Source: Arcobacter sp. (GTDB lineage: Bacteria > Campylobacterota > Campylobacteria > Campylobacterales > Arcobacteraceae). Taken from it: 12,706 bases of DNA. The notes beneath the pieces are model-generated. The model was not told the DNA's origin, did no database searches, and was given only the letters and a program-made list of their open reading frames with translations. Location of the stretch: the NCBI GenBank assembly GCA_030635995.1, contig DAOVXU010000025.1, positions 1 through 12,706 on the forward strand, given 5' to 3'. Shown here piece by piece: positions 1 through 6,109 of the stretch (within the stretch, counting starts at the first letter, position 1; each line of letters opens with the position of its first letter). A program made the position numbers and the translations under genes.

Positions 1-1074
1 GCTATTGGTAAAAGTCGTGCTAGTGGTGGTATGGTTGGAAATGATGAGAGGGAACAAAGCTTAAATCAATTGCTTGCAGAGATGGATGGATTTTCAACAG
101 ATGGTGCTCCTGTAATTGTTCTTGCTGCTACAAATAGACCAGAAGTATTAGATCCTGCATTATTAAGACCAGGTAGATTTGATAGACAAGTTTTAGTAGA
201 TAAGCCAGATTTAGAAGGGCGAATTGAGATATTAAATGTACATATAAAAGGTGTAAAAATAGCTAAAGATGTCGATTTAAGAGATGTAGCTGTTATGACA
301 GCAGGACTTGCAGGTGCTGATTTAGCAAATGTTATAAATGAGGCAGCACTGTTAGCAGGTCGTGGAAATGAAACAGAGGTTGATAATGCACATTTTAAGG
401 AAGCAGTAGAAAGACAAATAGCTGGACTTGAAAAGAAAAGTAGAAGAATATCTCCAAAAGAGAGAGAGATAGTAGCATATCATGAATCTGGTCATGCACT
501 TATGGCGGAAGTAACTAAGGGAGCAAAAAAAGTAAGTAAAGTTTCAATTGTACCTCGTGGTTTAGCTGCTCTTGGATATACATTAAATACACCAGAAGAG
601 AATAAATATCTTATGCAAAAGCATGAATTGATGGCTGAAGTTGATGTTTTATTAGGTGGACGAGCTGCTGAAGAGGTATTTATAGGTGAGATTAGTACGG
701 GTGCAGGAAATGACTTAGAAAGAGCAACTGAAATTATTAAATCTATGGCAAGTATTTATGGTATGAGTGATGTAGCAGGGCTTATGGTTCTTTCTAGACA
801 AACAAATCAGTTTTTAGGTGGTGGACAAACTTCTAAAGATTATAGTGATAAATTGGCAAATGAACTTGATGAACATATTAAAAATACTTTAAATACCAGA
901 TATAATCATGTTTTAGAAACATTAAAAGATCATAAAGAAGCTATTGAAACAATGACAGCTGAATTACTTGAGTTGGAAGTTATAACAGGAAAAAGAGTTC
1001 AAGAGGTGATAATAGCATCTGGAAAAGAGATATATACAGATGGAGGATTACATCAAGATGCACAATCAGAATAA
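1..1074 (+). CDS. ftsH: ATP-dependent zinc metalloprotease FtsH (3' part, start outside window)
   Basis: FtsH is a hexameric inner-membrane AAA+ protease that unfolds and degrades membrane and short-lived cytoplasmic proteins. The frame is open from base 1, giving 357 visible residues, so the membrane helices, Walker A and Walker B lie upstream of the window. Visible are the NDEREQ-LNQLLAEMDGF block of the AAA module, the second region of homology with arginine-finger motif RPGRFDR (visible residues 56-62), the zinc-protease motif HESGH (161-165, bases 481-495), and the Asp of the NDLERAT block (residue 238), which supplies a further metal ligand in this family. The C-terminal tail is short and hydrophilic. 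The 3' end overlaps the next gene by 17 bases, so the two are probably co-transcribed and translationally coupled. Identity is certain. Only the N-terminal half is unseen. Confidence 0.97.
   Translation, partial: AIGKSRASGGMVGNDEREQSLNQLLAEMDGFSTDGAPVIVLAATNRPEVLDPALLRPGRFDRQVLVDKPDLEGRIEILNVHIKGVKIAKDVDLRDVAVMTAGLAGADLANVINEAALLAGRGNETEVDNAHFKEAVERQIAGLEKKSRRISPKEREIVAYHESGHALMAEVTKGAKKVSKVSIVPRGLAALGYTLNTPEENKYLMQKHELMAEVDVLLGGRAAEEVFIGEISTGAGNDLERATEIIKSMASIYGMSDVAGLMVLSRQTNQFLGGGQTSKDYSDKLANELDEHIKNTLNTRYNHVLETLKDHKEAIETMTAELLELEVITGKRVQEVIIASGKEIYTDGGLHQDAQSE
1042..1047 (+). promoter_or_regulatory. Shine-Dalgarno GGAGGA that sets the start of the Psd-related gene
   Basis: GGAGGA lies inside the end of ftsH, 10 bases before the ATG at 1058. 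An earlier in-frame ATG at 1040 overlaps this element directly and has no comparable site of its own. I therefore place the start at 1058. Confidence 0.6.
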
Positions 1075-1651
1075 TCAAATAATTTTAAAAGAGGGATTTA
1101 ACTCTATTGCTATTGTATTTGTAGTTTCTCTTTTTTTATTAATATTTGTATCTGATTTTTTAGGAAATTTAGGGTTTTTAATAACTTTTGTATTGTTATT
1201 TATATATAGAAATCCAAGTAGAAATAGTTATATAACTCATAATGATATTATATCTCCAGTAGATGGTAGAGTATCTGCAATAGATATAACTCATAATAAA
1301 TATAAAATATATATTGATGTAAGTTTATGTGATACACATATATTAAGAGCACCTATATCTTCAAAATTTAAAGTAAAATCAAAAATAAATGGACTTAATT
1401 TAAATAGTTCAACTTTTAAAGCTAAAATTTTAAATACTCAAGCTGTATTAAAATTTGATGATATTAAAGTTAAATTAGTTAGTGGTGTATGTAATAGTGA
1501 TATTATTTTATATAAATATAATAAAGTAAAAGTATCTCAAGATATTGGTCTGTTTTTAAATGGAGTAGTAATAGTTGAAATACCAAGAGAAAAAGAGTTG
1601 AAAATATCTATAAATGATAAAGTTTATTCTGGAATTACACCTTTAGTATAA
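1058..1651 (+). CDS. Phosphatidylserine decarboxylase-related membrane protein, probably catalytically inactive
   Basis: This 197-residue protein resembles the short (type II/archaetidylserine-like) phosphatidylserine decarboxylases. Two hydrophobic segments near the N-terminus (about residues 12-47) anchor it in the membrane. They are followed by IYRNPSR (49-55, matching the family FFRDPxR), SPVDGRV (66-72, matching the conserved PxDG) and DTHILRAP (92-99, matching DVHxNRAP with its His). The C-terminal block where the family has a Gly-Ser pair, cleaved to make the pyruvoyl cofactor, reads IGLFLNGVVIVEIP (163-176). Val-170 sits where the Ser should be, so decarboxylase activity is doubtful. 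From memory, Campylobacter jejuni has a Psd-related gene after ftsH, followed by pssA. No pssA follows here. Fold membership is fairly sure. Function is unknown. A role in phospholipid or membrane maintenance with FtsH is inference. Confidence 0.75.
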   Translation: MHNQNNQIILKEGFNSIAIVFVVSLFLLIFVSDFLGNLGFLITFVLLFIYRNPSRNSYITHNDIISPVDGRVSAIDITHNKYKIYIDVSLCDTHILRAPISSKFKVKSKINGLNLNSSTFKAKILNTQAVLKFDDIKVKLVSGVCNSDIILYKYNKVKVSQDIGLFLNGVVIVEIPREKELKISINDKVYSGITPLV

Positions 1652-1659
1652 AAATAAAT

Positions 1660-1697
1660 AACATTAATTAATTTAATTGCTTAATATTATGTTTTTT
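1660..1697 (+). terminator. Possible weak terminator after the Psd-related gene
   Basis: An imperfect hairpin pairs AACAT (1660-1664) with ATGTT (1689-1693), with patchy AT pairing inside, followed by a T-run to 1697. It is almost entirely A/T, so its stability is doubtful. It also overlaps the putative promoter of the next gene. Confidence 0.25.
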
Positions 1698-1707
1698 ATG
1701 TTATACT
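1677..1707 (+). promoter_or_regulatory. Likely sigma-70 promoter of the RRM protein gene
   Basis: A good -10 box TATACT occupies 1702-1707, with a T-rich stretch and a weak TTGCTT (1677-1682) 19 bases upstream. Campylobacterota promoters often have T-rich tracts in place of a conserved -35. Transcription would start near 1714, leaving a leader of about 70 bases before the ATG at 1783. The leader ends with a good ribosome site, AAAGGAAG (1768-1775). Confidence 0.55.
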
Positions 1708-1782
1708 ATTGGAATTATGATTATTAGATTTGCATATTTATATGTTTGTTTGGTAGGATAACAATTTAAAGGAAGAAAAAAC

Positions 1783-2061
1783 ATGCAAATATATGTTGGA
1801 AATATGTCTTACGGGACAACAGAAAGTACAATCGAAGAACTATTTAGTGAATTTGGTGAAGTTGGTTCAGTAAAATTAATCACAGATAGAGAAACTGGTA
1901 GAGCTAAAGGTTTTGGTTTTGTTACTATGAATGATGATGCAGCTGCTAATAAAGCAATTGAAGAATTAAATGGTAAAGAATATGATGGTAGAACTTTAAG
2001 AATTAATGAAGCTAAGCCAAGAGAAGAAAGACCAAGAAGAGAATTTAACAACAGATATTAA
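1783..2061 (+). CDS. Single-RRM RNA-binding protein
   Basis: This 92-residue protein consists almost entirely of one RNA recognition motif. RNP2 is IYVGNM (residues 3-8) and RNP1 is KGFGFVTM (42-49), whose aromatic residues stack on RNA bases in this family. Residues 76-92 form a short tail rich in Arg, Glu and Pro, without the Gly-rich tail seen in some cyanobacterial relatives. Single-RRM proteins of this size are found in Campylobacterota, including Helicobacter, and are thought to act as RNA chaperones or post-transcriptional regulators. The specific RNA targets are unknown. It appears monocistronic, with its own promoter, a leader of about 70 bases and a hairpin behind it. The next gene encodes an RNA helicase, which suits a shared role in RNA structure or ribosome assembly, but that link is inference. 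Confidence 0.92.
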   Translation: MQIYVGNMSYGTTESTIEELFSEFGEVGSVKLITDRETGRAKGFGFVTMNDDAAANKAIEELNGKEYDGRTLRINEAKPREERPRREFNNRY

Positions 2062-2072
2062 TCTTTTCTTTT

Positions 2073-2097
2073 TAATATTGGGATTCTCCCAATATTA
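2073..2097 (+). terminator. Perfect 11-bp hairpin after the RRM gene, probable terminator
   Basis: TAATATTGGGA (2073-2083) is perfectly complementary to TCCCAATATTA (2087-2097) around a 3-base loop. It begins 12 bases after the RRM stop codon. The T-tract that should follow is poor (TTAACTATCT), so termination may be partial, or the stem may mainly protect the mRNA 3' end. Confidence 0.55.
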
Positions 2098-2157
2098 TTA
2101 ACTATCTCTAAAGTATGATTTTACTTTTAAAATAATAAATCAAAATCAAAATACTTT

Positions 2158-2163
2158 TATAAT
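2158..2163 (+). promoter_or_regulatory. Consensus -10 box (TATAAT) upstream of dbpA
   Basis: A perfect TATAAT lies 57-62 bases before the proposed dbpA start, downstream of the hairpin that closes the previous gene. Transcription would start near 2170. The upstream DNA is AT-rich with no clear -35 hexamer, which is usual for this group of bacteria. Confidence 0.5.
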
Positions 2164-2209
2164 ACAATATACAAATTAAAATCAATAATACAATAATGCA
2201 AATTATTCT

Positions 2210-2213
2210 AGGA
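2210..2213 (+). promoter_or_regulatory. Ribosome-binding AGGA that decides the dbpA start
   Basis: AGGA lies 6 bases before the ATG at 2220. The earlier in-frame ATG at 2196 has no purine-rich site ahead of it. Starting at 2220 also gives a length close to that of E. coli DbpA. Confidence 0.55.
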
Positions 2214-2219
2214 AAAAAT

Positions 2220-3590
2220 ATGCAAAATCAATTTAAAACATTATCATTAGGTCAAAATATGATAGACAATCTTAGTAGATTGGGCTACAATAAAATGACA
2301 CCAATACAAGAACAATCATTACCTTTAACACTTGAAGGGAAAGATATAATAGCACAGGCACAAACAGGAAGTGGAAAAACGGTTGCATTTTCACTTGCTA
2401 TTTTAAATAAATTAAAAATAGAAAATTTTGCAATACAATCTTTAGTTTTATGTCCTACAAGAGAATTAGCAAATCAAGTTGCTTCTGAGATGAAAAAGTT
2501 AGCTAAATTTAAACATAATATAAAAATAACAACTTTATGTGGTGGTGTACCTTATAAACCTCAAGTACATTCACTTTCTCATCAAGCACATATTATTGTA
2601 GGTACTCCAGGTAGAGTATTAAAACATCTAAGTGAAGATACTTTTACGACTGAAAATATCAATACATTAGTTCTTGATGAAGCTGATAGAATGCTTGATA
2701 TGGGATTTAATGAAGATATAAATAAAATAATAGATTTTTTACCAAAGAGAAGACAAACATTACTTTTTTCAGCAACTTATCCTTCAAATATCCAAACACT
2801 TGCAAAAAATATTTTAATAGACCCAATAGAGATAAAAATAGAATCTGAACACTCTTCTAATATTATAGAGCAAATATTTTATGAGAGTGAAATATCAAGT
2901 AAAAAAGATACTATTTTAAAATTATTAAGTGAATATAATCCTGAAACTACAATAATATTTTGTAATACAAAAATAGCTTGTGATAATCTTGCTGATGAAT
3001 TGGAAGATGATGGTATAGAAACATTAGTTTTACATAGTGATTTGGAGCAAAGAGATAGAAGTGAAACTTTAATATTATTTGCAAATAAAAGTTATCCTGT
3101 TTTAATAGCAACTGATGTTGCATCAAGAGGGCTAGATATTGATGATATAAATTTAGTGATTAATTATAATTTACCATTTGATAATGAAGTGTATACCCAT
3201 AGAATTGGTAGAACGGCAAGAGCTGGTAAAAGTGGAAGAGCTATATCACTTGTAGATGATGGTGATATTGAGAGATTTGATGAACTGAATTATGAAAATA
3301 ATTATAAATTAATTCAATCAAATAATTTAACTTTATCAAATAATTTTAAATTAAAATCAAAATATAAAACATTATTTATAAATAGTGGAAAGAAAAATAA
3401 AATGAGAGCAGGTGATATTTTAGGTGCATTAACTGCTGGAATTGGTTTAAATAAAAATGATATTGGAAAAATTGATATTTTAGAATTTTCATCTTATGTA
3501 GCAATAGATGCCAATATTATAACAAAAGCACATCAAGAGTTACAAAATTCTCGTATAAAAGGTAAGTACTTTAAAGTTTATATAATGTAA
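2220..3590 (+). CDS. dbpA: ATP-dependent RNA helicase DbpA (DEAD-box)
   Basis: This 456-residue DEAD-box helicase is about the length of E. coli DbpA, which uses ATP to remodel RNA during 50S subunit assembly and is targeted to hairpin 92 of 23S rRNA. The motifs are in the expected order: Q-motif (TPIQEQ), Walker A AQTGSGKT (residues 47-54), PTRELA, TPGR, DEAD (153-156), SAT, the ATDVASRGLD block and HRIGRTAR (327-334). What separates it from RhlE or CsdA is the C-terminal domain, about residues 382-456. It has the DbpA RNA-binding signature MRAGDILGALTAGIGL, then NDIGKIDI, and ends with a KGKYFKV block equivalent to the KGRRFRV end of E. coli DbpA. The gene follows an RRM protein gene but has its own -10 box. 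No frameshift or missing motif is seen. Confidence 0.95.
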   Translation: MQNQFKTLSLGQNMIDNLSRLGYNKMTPIQEQSLPLTLEGKDIIAQAQTGSGKTVAFSLAILNKLKIENFAIQSLVLCPTRELANQVASEMKKLAKFKHNIKITTLCGGVPYKPQVHSLSHQAHIIVGTPGRVLKHLSEDTFTTENINTLVLDEADRMLDMGFNEDINKIIDFLPKRRQTLLFSATYPSNIQTLAKNILIDPIEIKIESEHSSNIIEQIFYESEISSKKDTILKLLSEYNPETTIIFCNTKIACDNLADELEDDGIETLVLHSDLEQRDRSETLILFANKSYPVLIATDVASRGLDIDDINLVINYNLPFDNEVYTHRIGRTARAGKSGRAISLVDDGDIERFDELNYENNYKLIQSNNLTLSNNFKLKSKYKTLFINSGKKNKMRAGDILGALTAGIGLNKNDIGKIDILEFSSYVAIDANIITKAHQELQNSRIKGKYFKVYIM

Positions 3591-3600
3591 TACTTAGTAG

Positions 3601-3632
3601 AATAATAAAAAGTAGTAAAAAATAATAAAAAG
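3601..3632 (+). repeat. Short tandem direct repeat upstream of the MCP gene
   Basis: AATAATAAAAAG occurs at 3601-3612 and again at 3621-3632, a 20-base period, and both copies run into GTAG or GGTAG. It fills most of the 50-base gap between dbpA and the MCP gene. The second copy includes the AGG (3631-3633) that serves as the MCP ribosome site. It may be a simple duplication in AT-rich DNA. Confidence 0.5.
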
Positions 3633-3640
3633 GTAGTTAT

Positions 3641-4873
3641 ATGTTTGGATTAGCTTCGCAGCAAGATTTACAAGTTATGGATAAATTCTTTAGTGAATTT
3701 CTTGAGCTTGTGTCAAATAAAAGAAATAAGTTTACATTTAATGGTAAATCGGGAAATACTAATGTTGATAGAATATTATCATCTTGGATGGAAAAAGTAA
3801 CTAATGTAGAATCTATGATGAAAGATGATATGAAAGTTATGGGTGAAGTTGTACTTACTATGGATAAAATTGAGCAGGGTAACTTTGGATGTCATATTAG
3901 ATCAAGTTCTGTAAATCCTATGACTGCTACATTGGTTAAAACTGTTAACAATATGATTGGAGCTAGTTCTGATAATATGGTTCAATTAAGAGAAGCACTT
4001 GATTCTTATACAGAGGATGATTTTACTCAAAATATATCTATTGATCCAAGATTAGGATCTGATATGTTGCAGGTTATGAGTAGTGTAAATGTATTGGGTG
4101 AAACACTTAGAACTAATGCAAAATTGAATTTAAATAATGGTGAAACATTAAATTCAAATGCAGTAGCTATGAGTGATAGTATGTCAAATGTAGCTAGCAA
4201 AGCAAACCAGCAAGCAGCATCTTTAGAAGAAACAGCAGCAGCTGTTGAAGAGATCACAAGTATTACTAGAAATAATGCAGAAAATTCAAATAAGATGGCA
4301 AAACTTGGAGAATTGGTTAAAGGTTCAGCAAATCAAGGTCAAGATTTGGCAAATAAAACAGCTACTTCAATGGATGCAATTAATAATGAGGTAACAGCTA
4401 TTAATGATGCGATATCTGTTATTGATCAAATAGCATTTCAAACAAATATCCTTTCACTAAATGCTGCTGTAGAAGCGGCAACAGCAGGTGAAGCAGGAAA
4501 AGGTTTTGCAGTTGTTGCACAAGAGGTTAGAAATCTTGCAAGTAGATCAGCTGAAGCTGCCAATGAAATTAAAGCATTGGTTGAGTCTGCAACAACTAAA
4601 GCAAATGAAGGTAAAAAAATATCTTCTGATATGATTAGTGGTTATGAAACATTAAATGGACATATTGGTGAAACAATCCATATTATTGAAGATGTAAGCT
4701 CTGCTTCTAAAGAACAGATGCTTGGTATTGAACAAATTAATGATGCTGTTACTATGCTTGATAGGGTAACTCAAGAAAATGCTAGTGAGGCTAACAATGT
4801 TTCAAATATAGCATCAGAAGTAAGAAGTATGGCAAATGAGCTTATGTCAGATGCTCAATCTAAAAAATTTTAA
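3641..4873 (+). CDS. Cytoplasmic methyl-accepting chemotaxis protein without membrane helices
   Basis: This 410-residue chemoreceptor signalling protein would control the histidine kinase CheA through CheW. No hydrophobic segment long enough for a membrane helix is visible, so it should be cytoplasmic. Residues 62-106 look like a HAMP domain (GEVVLTMDKIEQGNF...), with a second HAMP-like unit at about 107-155. The coiled-coil signalling region carries Glu/Gln-rich stretches that could be methylated (QQAASLEETAAAVEEI). The conserved hairpin tip spans about 262-300 (IDQIAFQTNILSLNAAVEA, then GEAGKGFAVVAQEVRNLA). The C-terminus ends in DAQSKKF, with no NWETF-type pentapeptide for CheR/CheB. It looks like the cytoplasmic half of the usual Campylobacter/Arcobacter MCPs with the sensor and membrane parts missing. 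It is followed 18 bases later by a PAS protein that probably supplies the sensing. Confidence 0.93.
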   Translation: MFGLASQQDLQVMDKFFSEFLELVSNKRNKFTFNGKSGNTNVDRILSSWMEKVTNVESMMKDDMKVMGEVVLTMDKIEQGNFGCHIRSSSVNPMTATLVKTVNNMIGASSDNMVQLREALDSYTEDDFTQNISIDPRLGSDMLQVMSSVNVLGETLRTNAKLNLNNGETLNSNAVAMSDSMSNVASKANQQAASLEETAAAVEEITSITRNNAENSNKMAKLGELVKGSANQGQDLANKTATSMDAINNEVTAINDAISVIDQIAFQTNILSLNAAVEAATAGEAGKGFAVVAQEVRNLASRSAEAANEIKALVESATTKANEGKKISSDMISGYETLNGHIGETIHIIEDVSSASKEQMLGIEQINDAVTMLDRVTQENASEANNVSNIASEVRSMANELMSDAQSKKF

Positions 4874-4891
4874 AGTTAGGGAGATTATATT

Positions 4892-5281
4892 ATGAATGAA
4901 ACAGTTTTAGATGAATACGCATTTCTTGTAAGTGAAACAGATGCAAAAGGTATAATATCTTTTGCTAATGATGATTTTTGTAAATTAGCTGGGTATAATC
5001 TTAGTGAACTTATTGGTCAGCCACATAGTTGTGTAAGGCATGCTGATATGCCAAAAATTGCATTTAAATCTTTATGGGATACTGTGCAAGCTGGAAATAT
5101 ATGGACAGGATTTGTAAAAAATGCAACTAAAAGTGGTGGATACTATTGGGTATATGCAACAGTTTATCCTTTTGAAACATGTGATGGAAGCAAAGGATAC
5201 CTTTCTTGTAGAAGAAAACCTTCAAAAAAAGAGATAGAAACTCATGATGCTTTATATAAAGAGTGGAAAAAAAGCGAATAG
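4892..5281 (+). CDS. Aer/CetB-like PAS domain protein, likely FAD-binding redox sensor
   Basis: This 129-residue protein is essentially one PAS domain of the aerotaxis-receptor type. It matches the PAS domain of E. coli Aer across GQPHSCVRHADMPKIAF, then W, then WTGFVKNATKSGGYYWVYA. By alignment from memory, His45, Arg49, His50, Asp52 and Trp62 correspond to Aer His53, Arg57, His58, Asp60 and Trp70. This is the region implicated in FAD binding in Aer. There is no membrane segment and no output domain. The ribosome site is AGGGAG, and the gene starts 18 bases after the MCP stop, so the two are almost certainly co-expressed. By analogy with Campylobacter CetA/CetB, where a separate PAS protein signals through an MCP, this protein should sense redox or electron-transport state and pass it to the adjacent receptor. 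The partner assignment is inference. The PAS identity is firm. Confidence 0.92.
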   Translation: MNETVLDEYAFLVSETDAKGIISFANDDFCKLAGYNLSELIGQPHSCVRHADMPKIAFKSLWDTVQAGNIWTGFVKNATKSGGYYWVYATVYPFETCDGSKGYLSCRRKPSKKEIETHDALYKEWKKSE

Positions 5282-5339
5282 CGGTTGCTTTAGCAATTTT
5301 GATTTATAAAAAAGCTGAATAGAATTTAGATAAAAATAT

Positions 5340-5368
5340 TTTGAAAGTTTCACTTTTAGATTTTTTTT
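5340..5368 (+). terminator. Rho-independent terminator of the MCP-PAS operon
   Basis: TTTGAAAGT (5340-5348) pairs with ACTTTTAGA (5352-5360) around loop TTC, a 9-bp stem with two G-T pairs. Eight T residues follow directly at 5361-5368. It points along the plus strand and lies about 60 bases after the PAS stop codon. Confidence 0.6.
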
Positions 5369-5374
5369 GAGTAT

Positions 5375-5414
5375 AAAAAAAGGGGAGATTACCAAAATAG
5401 GTAACCTCCCCTTT
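5375..5414 (-). terminator. Strong rho-independent terminator of tpx
   Basis: Arms 5379-5393 and 5400-5414 form a 15-bp stem with a GGGGAG core and one G-T pair around a 6-base loop. Read on the minus strand, a run of T follows (the A-run at 5375-5381 on the plus strand). It lies 19 bases after the tpx stop codon. On the plus strand the stem is followed only by AAAGTTTT, so it may also act weakly in that direction as a backup for the MCP-PAS operon. Confidence 0.85.
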
Positions 5415-5432
5415 AAAGTTTTAAACTTTAAA

Positions 5433-5951
5433 TTATTTAGCTGCTGCCGCTGCTTCTAAAGCTTCTGCATAATCTGGCTCAGAAGTAATTTCTGGAACTA
5501 ATTGTTTATATGTAACAACACCGTTTGTATCAATTACAAAAATACATCTAGCTGTAACACCTGCTAAAGGTCCGTCTGCTAATAACATTCCGTAAGCATT
5601 TGAGAAATCTTTGTTTCTGAAGTCAGAACATACTGCTAAGTTTTCGATACCAGCTGTTGAACAAAATTTTGCTGCTGCAAACGGTAAATCCATAGAAACA
5701 GTTTTAACATTAACATTTTCTAATGCTGCTGCATCTGTGTTGAATCTTCTAGTTTCAGCATCACATACTGGTGTATCTAATGAAGGTACTACTACAACTA
5801 ATTGAACATTTTCTTGTGCTCCACCAACTTGCTCATTTTGAAGCATTGGGTTACAATTTACTACTGTTACGATTGGTGCTTGATCACCTACATTGATCTC
5901 ATTTCCTGCTAGGTTACATACTGTGTCTTGTTTAAAAGTTACTGTTGACAT
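5433..5951 (-). CDS. tpx: Thiol peroxidase Tpx (atypical 2-Cys peroxiredoxin)
   Basis: This 172-residue protein is close to the usual length of Tpx. Tpx reduces hydrogen peroxide and organic hydroperoxides in the cytoplasm or periplasm using thioredoxin. The peroxidatic cysteine is Cys63 in PSLDTPVCDAETRRFN. The resolving cysteine is Cys97 in MDLPFAAAKFC. These correspond to E. coli Cys61 and Cys95. The conserved arginine of the active site is Arg135 (GVTARC). Four further cysteines (12, 33, 108, 136) are more than usual for the family. No convincing signal peptide is seen. AAGGA on the minus strand (about 5958-5962) precedes the ATG. The gene is monocistronic, convergent with the MCP-PAS operon and divergent from era. 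Its C-terminus is Ala-rich. Confidence 0.96.
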   Translation of the reverse strand: MSTVTFKQDTVCNLAGNEINVGDQAPIVTVVNCNPMLQNEQVGGAQENVQLVVVVPSLDTPVCDAETRRFNTDAAALENVNVKTVSMDLPFAAAKFCSTAGIENLAVCSDFRNKDFSNAYGMLLADGPLAGVTARCIFVIDTNGVVTYKQLVPEITSEPDYAEALEAAAAAK

Positions 5952-5996
5952 TTTTTTTCCTTGTGTTTAATTTAATTAGTGTAAGTTTAGTTAAAT

Positions 5997-6013
5997 AAGA
6001 TAAAATTATTCTT
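5997..6013 (-). promoter_or_regulatory. Possible tpx promoter with an overlapping imperfect palindrome
   Basis: On the minus strand TATCTT (complement of 5997-6002) is a usable -10 box about 45 bases before the tpx start. The 17 bases at 5997-6013 form an imperfect palindrome (AAGA, 2 mismatched bases, AA, centre, TT, 2 mismatched bases, TCTT). An operator at the -10 would suit a peroxide-responsive regulator, but no known box is matched with confidence. Confidence 0.25.
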
Positions 6014-6073
6014 AATCTATTTTTCTAATATTTAAGGCTAATCTAATTTGGTGGTACTTAAGACCATTTAGGA

Positions 6074-6079
6074 TAAAAT
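6074..6079 (+). promoter_or_regulatory. Probable -10 box of the era operon
   Basis: TAAAAT lies about 31 bases before the era ATG, in the only intergenic space upstream of the operon. Ribosome site AAAGG (6096-6100) follows, 9 bases before the start. A second AT-rich box, TATAAT (6102-6107), sits too close to the ATG to be the main promoter unless the transcript is nearly leaderless. Confidence 0.35.
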
Positions 6080-6109
6080 TAACTATATTAGAAATAAAGG
6101 TTATAATAT

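Noticed and set aside
1809..2051. Minus-strand open frame across the RRM gene
   Set aside because: It is a shadow of the RRM coding frame with Leu/Ser-rich low-complexity translation and no ribosome site.
4027..4257. Minus-strand open frame inside the MCP gene
   Set aside because: It is antisense to conserved signalling sequence with no plausible product.
5283..5300. Small hairpin GGTTGC-TTTA-GCAATT with a T-run right after the PAS gene
   Set aside because: Only six pairs, two of them G-T. A better terminator lies about 50 bases further on at 5340-5368.
5611..5805. Plus-strand open frame inside tpx
   Set aside because: It is antisense to the Tpx active-site region, whose codons are clearly the real ones.
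6102..6107. TATAAT just before the era start as the era promoter
   Set aside because: It ends two bases before the ATG, so the transcript would begin inside the coding region. It is more likely AT-rich spacer after the ribosome site.
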